From: Bacillus sp. B1-b2
GTDB taxonomy: Bacteria; Bacillota; Bacilli; Bacillales; Cytobacillaceae
Direction of reading: 5' to 3'
NCBI RefSeq assembly: GCF_009183415.1
Contig: NZ_WEHU01000001.1
Coordinates: forward strand, 62,001 to 126,000
DNA length: 64,000 nt
The notes under the pieces are model-generated. The model was not told where the DNA came from. It searched no databases and was given only the letters and a program-made list of their open reading frames with translations. The position numbers and the translations under genes are program-made. The first letter of the stretch is position 1. Each line of letters opens with the position of its first letter. Below, in pieces: positions 1 through 8,640 of the stretch.

Positions 1-1
1 A

Positions 2-724
2 GTAAAAAGAAAAAACTTAAACATACATGCATATGAAGAAGTGTTAGAAGTCCAAGAAACAAGTGAGCATGAATTTATTGTTAAGACAAGTAAATACACT
101 TACATAACCCCTTATTTAATTATTGCTACAGGTTATTATGATCATCCAAATTACATGAATGTACCTGGTGAAGATAAGCAAAAGGTCATGCATTATTTTA
201 AAGAAGCACATCCCTATTTCAATCATGATGTAACTGTTATTGGCGGGAAAAATTCAAGTGTGGATGCTGCTATAGAACTGGTTAAAGCAGGAGCTAATGT
301 CACCGTCCTTTACAGAGGTACTGAATATTCTACTAGTATAAAACCGTGGATTCTGCCAGAATTTGATTCTTTAGTCAGAAATGGAACGATTAATATGGAG
401 TTTCATGCAAATGTAGTAGAAATTACAGACAATACCCTTTTATATGAGGTGGATGGAAAAACAAAAGAAATTCCAAATGATTTCGTGTTTGCAATGACAG
501 GTTACCATCCTGATCATAAATTCTTAAAAAAAATGGGAGTTATTATTGAGGAAGAAACAGGTAGACCTGTTTTTAATCCTGATACAATGGAGACAAATGT
601 GAGAGGAATATTCATCGCAGGAGTTATTGCAGCAGGAAATAATGCAAACGAAATATTTATTGAAAATGGAAGATTTCATGGCGAACAAATAGCTAAAACG
701 ATCGCTTTACGCTTATCCAAATAG
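2..724 (+). CDS. ypdA: Bacillithiol-disulfide reductase YpdA/Bdr, 5'-truncated by window edge
   Basis: This is an FAD- and NADPH-dependent pyridine nucleotide-disulfide oxidoreductase-like protein. The YpdA family reduces bacillithiol disulfide in the cytosol. The reading frame is open to base 2, so the N-terminal FAD-binding part lies outside the window and no start codon is assigned. Visible motifs are IATGYYDHP, the NADPH-binding GGKNSS at about bases 245-265, FAMTGYHPDH, and the C-terminal flavin-binding stretch GIFIAGVIAAGNNANEIF. About 240 of the usual roughly 325 residues are present. The bacillithiol synthesis genes bshB1 and bshA are in the same window, so the substrate pathway is present. 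The family assignment is firm. The precise in vivo role rests on work in other Firmicutes. Confidence 0.93.
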   Translation, partial: VKRKNLNIHAYEEVLEVQETSEHEFIVKTSKYTYITPYLIIATGYYDHPNYMNVPGEDKQKVMHYFKEAHPYFNHDVTVIGGKNSSVDAAIELVKAGANVTVLYRGTEYSTSIKPWILPEFDSLVRNGTINMEFHANVVEITDNTLLYEVDGKTKEIPNDFVFAMTGYHPDHKFLKKMGVIIEEETGRPVFNPDTMETNVRGIFIAGVIAAGNNANEIFIENGRFHGEQIAKTIALRLSK

Positions 725-764
725 TAGTGACATACTCTAGATAGGAGAAAAGAGGATACCTATA

Positions 765-1463
765 ATGTTGGCGATACTCTCAGCCGGAATAGCACCTGGA
801 TTAGCATTAATGAGCTATTTTTATCTCAAAGATCAATACGATACGGAACCAATTTCACTTGTTTTTCGATCATTTATAGCTGGAGCACTTTTGGTTTTTC
901 CCATAATGTTTATACAATATGTTCTTCAAACCGAAAATGTATTTACTTATAATATATGGCAGTCCTTATTATCAACTAGTTTATTAGAAGAATTTTTTAA
1001 ATGGTTCATTTTATTTTTTACAGCAGTAAAACATGCTGATTTTGATGAACCGTATGATGGCATTGTATATGGTGTAGCTGTTTCTTTAGGATTTGCAACA
1101 GTGGAAAATATTCTATATTTAGTTGCAAATGGAGTAGAGTATGCAATTGGTAGAGCCTTATTACCAGTTTCCAGTCATGCATTATTCGGTGTAATAATGG
1201 GCTATTATTTTGGAAAAGGGAAATTTATCGTACCAAAGGGGAAATGGTTAGTATATTCTTTACTTGTACCATTCGTATTACATGGTGTATACGATTATAT
1301 TCTTACATTGAAGGAAAACTGGCTGATCATCATTACTCCATTTATGTTTTTCCTATGGTGGTTAGGACTTAAAAAAGTAAAAAGTGCAAGAGAATTAAGT
1401 CACTTGCATTTGCAAAGCAGAATAGAAAGCACAGGAACCAGAGAAGGGGATATTTACCATTGA
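765..1463 (+). CDS. prsW: Intramembrane protease PrsW (YpdC)
   Basis: PrsW is a multi-pass membrane metalloprotease. In B. subtilis it makes the site-1 cut in the anti-sigma factor RsiW and so starts release of SigW under envelope stress. The 232-residue product has several hydrophobic segments. It carries the family signature LLEEFFKW (E75, E76, K79) and conserved histidines in [19 protein letters not shown] and LHGVYDY, which are likely active-site or metal-related. Length fits the family. The ATG at 765 is preceded by a moderate purine-rich stretch, and the start [12 protein letters not shown] matches known homologues. The gene lies between ypdA and sleB as in B. subtilis. RsiW/SigW genes are not in this window. 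Confidence 0.93.
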   Translation: MLAILSAGIAPGLALMSYFYLKDQYDTEPISLVFRSFIAGALLVFPIMFIQYVLQTENVFTYNIWQSLLSTSLLEEFFKWFILFFTAVKHADFDEPYDGIVYGVAVSLGFATVENILYLVANGVEYAIGRALLPVSSHALFGVIMGYYFGKGKFIVPKGKWLVYSLLVPFVLHGVYDYILTLKENWLIIITPFMFFLWWLGLKKVKSARELSHLHLQSRIESTGTREGDIYH

Positions 1464-1524
1464 GGTAATCAGAGAGCTCTCCTCCTTCGTATAGAAGTAT
1501 TTTTATCCTTCCATAGAATTATTT

Positions 1525-1558
1525 AGCAAAGTGTTCATTCACACTTTGCTTTTTTTTT
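1525..1558 (+). terminator. Rho-independent terminator after prsW
   Basis: A perfect 10-bp stem (1525-1534 with 1541-1550) with a 6-base loop is followed by eight or more T residues. It separates prsW from the sporulation pair sleB-ypeB. Confidence 0.9.
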
Positions 1559-1627
1559 GTATAAAAAACCATTTGCTACAAAAAATACAGGTAATGTTAA
1601 AAGTATTTTAAAATGGGGGGAATAAGC

Positions 1628-2746
1628 ATGAATAAAAAGTTTTTACTTGTAAAAATCTCAGTCATCTTATCCTTATCGATTGGATTAATTTACGTTCCTT
1701 CTTTTGAGAAAAAAGCATATGCTTTTTCCGGACAGGTTATCCAACATGGAGCGGTAGGAGATGATGTCATTGAACTACAATCAAGGCTCCAATACGTAGG
1801 TTTTTACAATGGAAAGATTGATGGTGTGTTTGGATGGCGCACCTATTGGGCTTTAAGGAACTTTCAATATGAGTTTGGACTTCCAATCGATGGATTAGCT
1901 GGAAGTAAAACAAAAGAAAAGTTGGCTAAAGCAACACAGTACAATGAAAAGTTTGTAAAAGAACAAATAAATCGAGGGACAAAGTTTAGTCATTACGGAG
2001 GTGTTGATTTAAATAAGCAAAAGACCCCTTCAGCTAACGAAAAACCACAAGAACAACCAAAGCAACAACCGAAGCAGCAACCAAAACAAAGTCAGAACAA
2101 TAATACGGCAAATAAGCCAAAAGAAACACCAAAACAAAATACAAGTGAAAATAATAATACAACGCAAAAAAACGAAGCACCACAGAATAATACAGCACAA
2201 AACAATAATGCAGCACCCAATAATAACGAAACTCAAAACAATAATACAGCACAGAACAATAATGCAACTCAAAACAATAATACAGCACCGAATAATAACG
2301 CTACACCTCAAACAAATAATACAAATAAGGCTGGTGGTGGAGAAAATGTGACAGGGAAAAGTGCAACAGCAGCAAATGTCCCTAATGGGTTTTCGCAAAA
2401 TGACATACAGCTTATGGCAAATGCCGTATATGGCGAATCTAGAGGGGAACCTTATGTAGGTCAAGTTGCTGTGGCTGCAGTTATTCTTAATCGTGTAAGC
2501 AGTGCTTCATTCCCTAATACCGTTTCAGGGGTTATATTTGAGCCAAGAGCATTTACAGCAGTAGCTGATGGTCAAATTTGGCTTACACCAAATGAACGTG
2601 CAAAAGAGGCAGTATTAGATGCAATAAATGGATGGGATCCAACTGGGCAAGCATTATATTATTTCAATCCAAACACAGCAACAAGCCCATGGATTTGGAC
2701 ACGACCACAAATAAAGCAAATTGGTAAACACATATTCTGTAAATAG
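1628..2746 (+). CDS. sleB: Spore cortex-lytic enzyme SleB
   Basis: SleB is a germination-specific lytic transglycosylase stored in dormant spores that degrades muramic-delta-lactam-containing cortex. The ATG at 1628 is chosen over one at 1613 because that one overlaps the G-rich ribosome site just before 1628. The 372-residue product has a signal peptide ending at AYA (residues 30-32). A peptidoglycan-binding domain covers about 40-100. A long Asn/Gln/Pro-rich linker runs from about 120 to 245. The hydrolase_2 catalytic domain is about 252-372 and includes NAVYGESRGEP with the likely catalytic Glu. B. subtilis SleB is about 305 residues, so most of the extra length is the linker. It is followed 14 bases later by ypeB, its usual partner. 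A forespore (SigG) promoter is expected, but only a weak TGTATA at 1558-1563 was seen. Confidence 0.95.
   Translation: MNKKFLLVKISVILSLSIGLIYVPSFEKKAYAFSGQVIQHGAVGDDVIELQSRLQYVGFYNGKIDGVFGWRTYWALRNFQYEFGLPIDGLAGSKTKEKLAKATQYNEKFVKEQINRGTKFSHYGGVDLNKQKTPSANEKPQEQPKQQPKQQPKQSQNNNTANKPKETPKQNTSENNNTTQKNEAPQNNTAQNNNAAPNNNETQNNNTAQNNNATQNNNTAPNNNATPQTNNTNKAGGGENVTGKSATAANVPNGFSQNDIQLMANAVYGESRGEPYVGQVAVAAVILNRVSSASFPNTVSGVIFEPRAFTAVADGQIWLTPNERAKEAVLDAINGWDPTGQALYYFNPNTATSPWIWTRPQIKQIGKHIFCK
2182..2308 (+). repeat. In-frame imperfect 18-bp tandem repeat in the sleB linker
   Basis: About seven imperfect 18-base units code for the hexapeptide NNNTAQ and variants (NNNAAP, NNNATQ, NNNTAP). As the unit is a multiple of three, copy-number changes would alter linker length without breaking the frame. 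The flanking Gln/Pro-Lys segment (about 2040-2100) is low complexity as well. Confidence 0.85.
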
Positions 2747-2760
2747 TGGGGTGAATTAGT

Positions 2761-4107
2761 ATGTTAAGAGGTATATTAATTGGAGTATTAACAATTGGAG
2801 TTGCAGGTGCAGCCTTTTATGGTTACCAAGAACATAAAGAAAAAAACGCGATATTACTTAATGCAGAGAATAATTATCAAAGAGCATTCCATGATTTAAC
2901 CTATCAGGTAGATCTATTACATGACCAAATTGGTACAACACTTGCTATGAGTTCACAAGAATCTCTTTCCCCTAGCTTAGCAGAGGTATGGAGAATTACA
3001 TCTCTAGCACATACAGATGTTGGTCAACTACCATTAACTTTAATGCCTTTTAATAAAACAGAAGAATTTCTCGCTAATATAGGAGATTTTAGTTATAAAA
3101 CGGCAGTACGAGATTTAAATAGTAAACCTTTATCAGAAGATGAATATAACAGTTTAAAGAGTTTATATAAAGAAGCAGCTGAAATTCAAGATGAATTACG
3201 AAATGTTCAGCATTTAGTGTTAGAAAATAATTTGCGTTGGATGGACGTAGAAATGGCATTAGCAACAGATAAGCAAATGGATAACACTATTATTGATGGT
3301 TTAAAAACAGTAGAAGAAAAAGTAGAAGGATATGCAGAAACTAGCTTAGGTGTTACTAATGTGAATTTAGAAAAGAAAAAAGAAAACTATAGTAATTTAA
3401 AAGGAAGCAATATATCCAAGTCAGAAGCAGAGAAAATCGCAAAAAATTATGCTGAGTTTAAAAATCCTGTTGAAATAAAAGTCACTGAAAATGGAAAAGG
3501 CTCTGACTATGGCTTTTATAGTGTATCCTTAAAGGATAAAGATTCAGGTGCGGAAGCAAGTATGGATATTACCAAAAAAGGTGGTTATCCTATATGGTCC
3601 ATAGTTTCAAGAGATGTAAAAGAAAATAATATTAGTCTTAATGATGCAAGTAATGAGGCAGTAAGATTTTTAAAAGAACATAATTTTAAGGATTTAGCTT
3701 TATTTGAAAGTACTCAATATGAGAATATTGGTGTATTTAATTTTGTGACAGAGATAGATGGTATTAAAATCTATCCAGACAGCATTAAGATGAAAGTGGC
3801 ACTAGATAACGGGAATATTATAGGTTTTGCAGCAGATGATTATTTAAAAGCAAGCAAGGAAAGAGAAATAAGTGATCCTGTTGTCTCGAAAGAGGATGCA
3901 AGGAAAAAAATTAATCAACAAGTGAATGTTATGGATGATGGACTAGCAGTTATCATTAATGACTTAAATGAAGAAGTACTATGTTATGAGTTTATTGGAA
4001 CATTAGATGATGATACGTATCGAATCTATATAAATGCAAGTAATGGAATAGAAGAAAAAGTGGAAAAGCTAAAAAATGCTGAACCGTTATATGAAGAAGT
4101 AGTATAA
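2761..4107 (+). CDS. ypeB: Germination protein YpeB
   Basis: YpeB is an inner-membrane-anchored spore protein needed for SleB to be correctly localised and stable in dormant spores. The 448-residue product starts at an ATG 14 bases after sleB with a GGGGTG ribosome site. It has one N-terminal membrane segment (about 2-22) and a helical N-terminal half. The C-terminal half contains PepSY-type repeats, seen as recurrent segments such as SKSEAEKIAKNYAEF and SKEDARKKINQQV. Length is the same as in relatives. Co-transcription with sleB is inferred from spacing and the single downstream terminator. Confidence 0.94.
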   Translation: MLRGILIGVLTIGVAGAAFYGYQEHKEKNAILLNAENNYQRAFHDLTYQVDLLHDQIGTTLAMSSQESLSPSLAEVWRITSLAHTDVGQLPLTLMPFNKTEEFLANIGDFSYKTAVRDLNSKPLSEDEYNSLKSLYKEAAEIQDELRNVQHLVLENNLRWMDVEMALATDKQMDNTIIDGLKTVEEKVEGYAETSLGVTNVNLEKKKENYSNLKGSNISKSEAEKIAKNYAEFKNPVEIKVTENGKGSDYGFYSVSLKDKDSGAEASMDITKKGGYPIWSIVSRDVKENNISLNDASNEAVRFLKEHNFKDLALFESTQYENIGVFNFVTEIDGIKIYPDSIKMKVALDNGNIIGFAADDYLKASKEREISDPVVSKEDARKKINQQVNVMDDGLAVIINDLNEEVLCYEFIGTLDDDTYRIYINASNGIEEKVEKLKNAEPLYEEVV

Positions 4108-4109
4108 GT

Positions 4110-4157
4110 GATGAAAAGACAGTTGATCTCAGGGACAACTGTCTTTTTCATCAAATT
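4110..4157 (+). terminator. Terminator of sleB-ypeB
   Basis: A GACAGTTG/CAACTGTC stem extended by pairing of GATGAAAA with TTTTTCATC spans 4110-4152, directly after the ypeB stop. The T run is part of the 3' arm. Confidence 0.8.
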
Positions 4158-4298
4158 TGTTTTTATTGAAATGTATTTAGCAGTTTACGAGGTGGCAGGT
4201 ATCTTATTTTCTTCTTAGATTGTATTGCCAAGTTAAAAACTTTCATGCAATAATGAAAGAAAATCTACCATCATCTTGAAAGAAAGTGTGATACATAC

Positions 4299-4961
4299 AT
4301 GATTACAATAGGAGATACATTAATTCTTGAGCTTTTTAATGAAGAAAATATTGAACAATATAAAAGTCGAATACTTGAAACAGAAAACAACGAAATGTAT
4401 ATAGAGTATCCGATTCATTTAAAAACAAATAAACTGATTTTTTTAATGAATGGTACACAGGTCAAAATCAATTTTGTAACAAATGATGGAGTAGCGTATA
4501 TGTTTCATTCCGAAGTATTAGGAAGAAAAAAAGAGAATAATATACCTATGCTTATATTATCTTTTCCTAATTATGAACAAATGATTAAAATACAAAGAAG
4601 AAGATATGTACGTGTAGAAACAAGTGTAGATATAGCTATTCATGCATATAACGAGGAATTTAAACCTTTTACAACCGTTTGTTTAGATTTTAGTGCAGGT
4701 GGAGCGGCAATCCTAGTACCTAAAACAACCTTACTAGAAGAAAATACAAAAGTAAAAGGATATGTAGTGTTACCATTACAAAATGGAGAATATACCTATT
4801 TACAATTAGATGTGGAAATAAAAAGAATTCTAGATTATAACCAAAACTCCTATAAAGTTACATTAGAATTTGTGGAGGTAAGTCCATTTAATAGACAAGC
4901 TATGCTAAGATTTAGTTTTGATCGTCAATTATCCTTGCGTAAGAAAGGCTTAGAGATTTGA
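4299..4961 (+). CDS. motI: PilZ-domain c-di-GMP effector MotI (YpfA)
   Basis: This is a cytosolic c-di-GMP receptor. In B. subtilis, YpfA/MotI binds the flagellar stator MotA and acts as a clutch when c-di-GMP is high. The 220-residue product has an N-terminal YcgR-like domain (about 1-95) and a PilZ domain (about 98-210). The ligand motif is RRRYVR at 100-105 and DFSAGG at 130-135, so both binding elements are intact. The ATG at 4299 has only a weak GAAAG ribosome site, but the start MITIGDTL matches the family. The gene is in its conserved place before ypfB and cmk. A cheR gene further right shows the organism is probably motile. Confidence 0.9.
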   Translation: MITIGDTLILELFNEENIEQYKSRILETENNEMYIEYPIHLKTNKLIFLMNGTQVKINFVTNDGVAYMFHSEVLGRKKENNIPMLILSFPNYEQMIKIQRRRYVRVETSVDIAIHAYNEEFKPFTTVCLDFSAGGAAILVPKTTLLEENTKVKGYVVLPLQNGEYTYLQLDVEIKRILDYNQNSYKVTLEFVEVSPFNRQAMLRFSFDRQLSLRKKGLEI

Positions 4962-5038
4962 ATAAAGCGAAATAGAAACTCCGATACTATAATATGATCT
5001 AAATTTATAAAAGTCATATTAGAAAAGGAGTGCTAAAT

Positions 5039-5212
5039 TTGCGTACAGTAGAAAGAATTATTCTAAAAATAATAGGCATACAAGTGTTTTTTTTAGCAAT
5101 AGGAATATTTCTTCATCATTTTAACGTTATACCTACTATAAACCAAATTACTCAATATGAAGGAGTTATGGATTCCAACTTTGTGGAAATGCTAGAAACG
5201 ATTTCAAGATAG
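5039..5212 (+). CDS. ypfB: Small membrane protein YpfB (DUF5359-type)
   Basis: This is a 57-residue protein of unknown function with one hydrophobic segment (about residues 8-28, IILKIIGIQVFFLAIGIF) and a polar C-terminus. A TTG start at 5039 is chosen because AAAAGGAG at 5023-5029 lies at a normal distance. A GTG at 5030 overlaps that ribosome site. The N-terminus MRTVERIIL resembles B. subtilis YpfB, and the position between ypfA and cmk is the same. Family membership is supported by position and pattern only. Confidence 0.8.
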   Translation: MRTVERIILKIIGIQVFFLAIGIFLHHFNVIPTINQITQYEGVMDSNFVEMLETISR

Positions 5213-5397
5213 AATTAGCCTATTTTTCTCAGGTTTAGAAGAAAGGTTATTTATTCTTCCTGTGCTAGTTTTTCTAGTATCTGTTTATTTAGCAGATGTA
5301 TTAATTGTAAAATATGTTAAACTAATATAGTGAAGTTTTGTTCTTTATTTAGATTATTATTGGGTGGTACTTCTTCACCAGTTATTCAGGAGGATTT

Positions 5398-6072
5398 ATG
5401 AACAAGAAAATTAGTATTGCAATAGATGGTCCAGCAGCTGCAGGAAAAAGCACAGTTGCTAAAATAGTTGCTGAAAATTTAGGATATATATATATAGACA
5501 CGGGTGCCATGTATAGAGCGTTAACTTATAAAGCACTAGAAAATCACCTTGATTTAGAAGACGAAGCATCCCTTATTGCTATGCTTAATAATACGATTAT
5601 TGAATTATTGCCTGGAGATAAGGGGCAATTGGTTTATCTTGATAAACAAAATGTAACAGATGAAATTCGTTTAAGTGATGTTACTAACTCTGTTTCAATT
5701 GTCTCTAAGCATAAATTAGTACGCGAAGAAATGGTACATAGACAACAGATGTTTGCTACAAATGGTGGAGTGGTAATGGATGGCAGAGATATTGGTACAC
5801 ATGTTATTCCACATGCTGAGGTAAAGGTATTTTTACTTGCATCAGTTGAAGAAAGAGCAGTAAGAAGGCACACTGAGAATGTTCAAAAAGGGTTTGAGTC
5901 TGATTTAGAAAAGCTAAAACAAGAAATTGCAACAAGAGATAAAATTGATTCTGAACGGGAAGTCGCTCCATTAAAGAAGGCGGAAGATGCGATAGAAATC
6001 GATACAACCTCTTTATCTATTACAGATGTGGTAGAAAGAATTATGGAGTTAACACACCAAAAGACTCTATAA
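5398..6072 (+). CDS. cmk: Cytidylate kinase
   Basis: Cmk phosphorylates CMP and dCMP with ATP to the diphosphates, recycling nucleotides from RNA decay and lipid synthesis. The 224-residue length is exactly typical. The P-loop GPAAAGKST is at 11-19. The family motifs [19 protein letters not shown] and a LID-region arginine cluster (RAVRRH) are present. The ATG at 5398 follows an AGGAGG ribosome site. It stands between ypfB and the S1-repeat gene, as in B. subtilis. No plsC gene lies next to it. Confidence 0.96.
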   Translation: MNKKISIAIDGPAAAGKSTVAKIVAENLGYIYIDTGAMYRALTYKALENHLDLEDEASLIAMLNNTIIELLPGDKGQLVYLDKQNVTDEIRLSDVTNSVSIVSKHKLVREEMVHRQQMFATNGGVVMDGRDIGTHVIPHAEVKVFLLASVEERAVRRHTENVQKGFESDLEKLKQEIATRDKIDSEREVAPLKKAEDAIEIDTTSLSITDVVERIMELTHQKTL

Positions 6073-6267
6073 GAACAAATGTCATTCCTTTTTACCTTTA
6101 GAGTGAATAAATAATGCTTTCTATAATGTATCTTACTTGACAAAAAAACAAGAATGTAAGAAGTTAAAAGGAGTAGAAATAAAATTAATTTGTTATCATA
6201 ATTAATTTATCCAAAGCTAGATGATTTATGAAAATCAAATCTAGCACTAGTATAAGGAGGAGTACAT

Positions 6268-7404
6268 ATGTCTGAAGAATTAAATGATGTAGTAGTGAAC
6301 AATTATACTGTAGGGGATGTAGTAGAAGGGCAAATTACGAAAGTAGAAGAAAAACAAGTGATTGTTGCAATTAAGGATAGTAAGCTTGATGGAATTATTC
6401 CGATTAGCGAATTATCGAGCTTGCATATTGAACAAGCTAGTGATGTAGTAGCAGAAGGTGACAAGCTAGAATTAGAGGTAATTAAAGTAGAAGAAGATGC
6501 ACTTGTACTTTCAAAGAAAAAAGTGGACGCAGAAAAAGCTTGGGATCAGTTAGAAGAAAAGTTTCAGTCTGGCGTAGTGTTTGAAGCAGAAGTAAAAGAT
6601 GTTGTAAAGGGTGGACTAGTTGTTGATTTAGGCGTTCGTGGCTTTGTTCCAGCATCATTAGTAGAAGCTCATTATGTAGAAGACTTCTCAGACTATAAGG
6701 GGAAAACTCTTACTTTTAAAATTGTTGAACTAGAAAAAGATAAAAGTCGTCTCATTTTATCACACCGAGCTGTTGTCGAAGAGGAAAAAAGTAAACAAAA
6801 GCAAAATCTGTTAGATTCACTAGAAGCAGGACAAACGTTAACAGGAACGGTACAGAGAATTACTGACTTTGGTGCATTTGTTGATTTAGGTGGAATCGAC
6901 GGTTTAGTTCATATTTCTCAACTTTCACATAATCATATTTCTAGCCCAACGGAAGTAGTACAAGAAGGGCAAGAAGTAACGGTTAAAGTCTTAGGAGTAG
7001 ACAGAAATAATGACCGTATTTCCTTATCTATTAAAGATACATTACCTGGACCATGGTCGGATATTGCAACAAAAGCTGCAAAAGGTGCTGTTCTAAATGG
7101 TAACGTAAAACGTATTGTGTCATATGGTGCATTTGTAGAAGTATTACCAGGTGTAGAAGGCCTTGTTCACATTTCACAAATAGCTCACAAACATATTGGT
7201 ACTCCTCATGAAATCTTAAAAGAGGGACAAGAAGTTCAAGTGAAAGTATTAGAGGTAAATGAAGCGGATCAAAGATTATCTCTAAGTATTAAGGAATTAA
7301 CAGAAAAGGAATTTGACGAAGAGGAAGCTTATGAACTTCCAGAAGAGTCTAAAGGCTTTCAGTTAGGCGATATGATTGGTGATCAATTGAAAAAACTAAA
7401 ATAA
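6268..7404 (+). CDS. ypfD: S1 RNA-binding repeat protein YpfD (ribosomal protein S1 homologue)
   Basis: The 378-residue protein contains four S1 (OB-fold) RNA-binding repeats at about 15-80, 98-165, 186-253 and 271-340. The last two carry the characteristic GAFVDLGGIDGLVHISQLS and GAFVEVLPGVEGLVHISQIA stretches. It is homologous to ribosomal protein S1, but in Bacillus it is shorter and not an essential ribosomal protein, so a general RNA-binding or translation role is the safe statement. The start ATG follows a strong AAGGAGGAG site. A TTGACA at 6137 is in the upstream gap but no convincing -10 follows. A strong terminator lies just after the gene. Confidence 0.94.
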   Translation: MSEELNDVVVNNYTVGDVVEGQITKVEEKQVIVAIKDSKLDGIIPISELSSLHIEQASDVVAEGDKLELEVIKVEEDALVLSKKKVDAEKAWDQLEEKFQSGVVFEAEVKDVVKGGLVVDLGVRGFVPASLVEAHYVEDFSDYKGKTLTFKIVELEKDKSRLILSHRAVVEEEKSKQKQNLLDSLEAGQTLTGTVQRITDFGAFVDLGGIDGLVHISQLSHNHISSPTEVVQEGQEVTVKVLGVDRNNDRISLSIKDTLPGPWSDIATKAAKGAVLNGNVKRIVSYGAFVEVLPGVEGLVHISQIAHKHIGTPHEILKEGQEVQVKVLEVNEADQRLSLSIKELTEKEFDEEEAYELPEESKGFQLGDMIGDQLKKLK

Positions 7405-7421
7405 TTTGCCTACTTTATGAA

Positions 7422-7468
7422 TAAGATCAGACCACATCTAATAGGATGTGGTCTGATCTTATTTTTTT
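7422..7468. terminator. Bidirectional terminator between ypfD and ypzI
   Basis: A perfect 17-bp stem (7422-7438 with 7445-7461) with a 6-base loop has a T tract after it on the plus strand. It sits between two convergent genes and touches the ypzI stop codon. Confidence 0.9.
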
Positions 7469-7471
7469 ATC

Positions 7472-7618
7472 TTAGTCAGTTTGTTTATTATCATTTAATA
7501 GTCGTCCTTCTTCAGGACTTTGAAGCTCAGTTGCCCCGTTATAATGAATAGCCTGATCTCTATCAGATTCCACTCTTTTACTTTTTTTCAACTTTTTTTC
7601 CTGACGATCCTTGCCCAT
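7472..7618 (-). CDS. ypzI: YpzI family small protein
   Basis: This is a 48-residue, highly charged hydrophilic protein starting MGKDRQEKKLKKSKRVESD, with no membrane segment. The ATG at 7618 follows GGGAGGAATATTG, a strong ribosome site. B. subtilis has a small YpzI protein with the same N-terminal pattern (MGKDRQEKKL) at this locus, so I assign the family. The function is unknown. Confidence 0.82.
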   Translation of the reverse strand: MGKDRQEKKLKKSKRVESDRDQAIHYNGATELQSPEEGRLLNDNKQTD

Positions 7619-7753
7619 CAATATTCCTCCCATCTTACATGCATTCATTTTATTATTTCACTAATTGATAAAATTATTTATGACTATCATTCTTATCTAA
7701 TGGTTTAAATTATCGAATACAGAGCCATAATGTATTCGAGGAGAGTGTCATTT

Positions 7754-8362
7754 ATGGAAGGTTCATTATTTTTTTTGTTTTCCTGGATTATATGGATTAT
7801 TTCAACTTTTTTTATGAATAAACATAACAAAGTTCGAACAAAGCTTTCAGCATTTTTACTGCTTTTTATAATAGTCATGCCTTACGGGCTACATTGGGGA
7901 AATCGAAGAATTTCTGTAGGTTTATTTATTACATTATTCTTTAGTTTTTATTATATTAGTAAATTGAATTGGAAAAGTAGGATATATGTTAGTGCTTGTT
8001 CTTTTTTTTCAATGATGGCATATGTAGTTTTCGAGTTAATGGCTATTTTAGATCCCATATGGCTCTTGTTACCCAAAGAATGGTTGAAAGCAATAGTAAT
8101 GGTAGTACTCGTTTTGTTCCTACATAAAGACATTTATAGCCAGATACTCACTCTTTTAACAGGCAATATAATAGGGGAAGTTACATTCGGACTAATTACA
8201 CGATATTTCAGCATGAACGCAGAGATAGGATCCTTTCTTTTCTTGGATAGTCTACTGACTAGTATGATGGTGATCATAACCATTTCTTATATGAAAGATT
8301 TACTAAGTAAACTAGAGAAACATGTCTCATTTCTCGAGAAAGAAAGAACGAAAAATATGTAG
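7754..8362 (+). CDS. yphA: Multi-pass membrane protein YphA
   Basis: This is a 202-residue integral membrane protein with about five to seven hydrophobic segments and a charged C-terminus (KLEKHVSFLEKERTKNM). I choose the ATG at 7754, which follows GAGGAGAG at 7737-7744 with normal spacing, over an upstream in-frame codon at 7730. The start MEGSLFFLFSWIIWI and the segment ILDPIWLL resemble B. subtilis YphA, and it occupies the same place before der. The function is unknown. No enzyme motif is visible. Confidence 0.8.
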   Translation: MEGSLFFLFSWIIWIISTFFMNKHNKVRTKLSAFLLLFIIVMPYGLHWGNRRISVGLFITLFFSFYYISKLNWKSRIYVSACSFFSMMAYVVFELMAILDPIWLLLPKEWLKAIVMVVLVLFLHKDIYSQILTLLTGNIIGEVTFGLITRYFSMNAEIGSFLFLDSLLTSMMVIITISYMKDLLSKLEKHVSFLEKERTKNM

Positions 8363-8439
8363 AATAAAAGGGTTGAATTCACTTTGGTATTAGAATGTTC
8401 TTGCTAGTATGGTATCTCTTTGATAAAATATTTTAGTTA

Positions 8440-8478
8440 GGGGGCTGCCTCATATGGGGAATCAGCCCCTCTTATTTG
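8440..8478 (+). terminator. Terminator-like hairpin after yphA
   Basis: GGGGCTG (8441-8447) pairs with CAGCCCC (8463-8469) around a 15-base loop, followed by a T-rich but interrupted tract. Confidence 0.65.
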
Positions 8479-8640
8479 TTACTTCATTTTAAATCATGCT
8501 TTTATCTTAAGTGAAAGAAGATGATTCTTTGTTATACAAAGTGGAAAATGTATCGATTCTTTTGGTGAAAAATTTAAGATAATGGGAATAAATATAATAA
8601 GTGATAAATGGTTATTACGTACTAGAAAGGATTGATAGCT

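Noticed and set aside
2030-2464. Minus-strand open frame of 144 codons across the sleB linker, Cys/Ile-rich
   Set aside because: It is the complement of the Asn/Gln repeat array of sleB. The composition is purely a product of the repeat and no ribosome site is present.
6073-6267. Promoter for ypfD at TTGACA (6137-6142)
   Set aside because: No acceptable -10 at 16-18 bases, so a promoter call is not supported.
7520-7708. Plus-strand open frame of 62 codons opposite ypzI
   Set aside because: The minus-strand ypzI has a strong ribosome site and family match. The plus frame has none.
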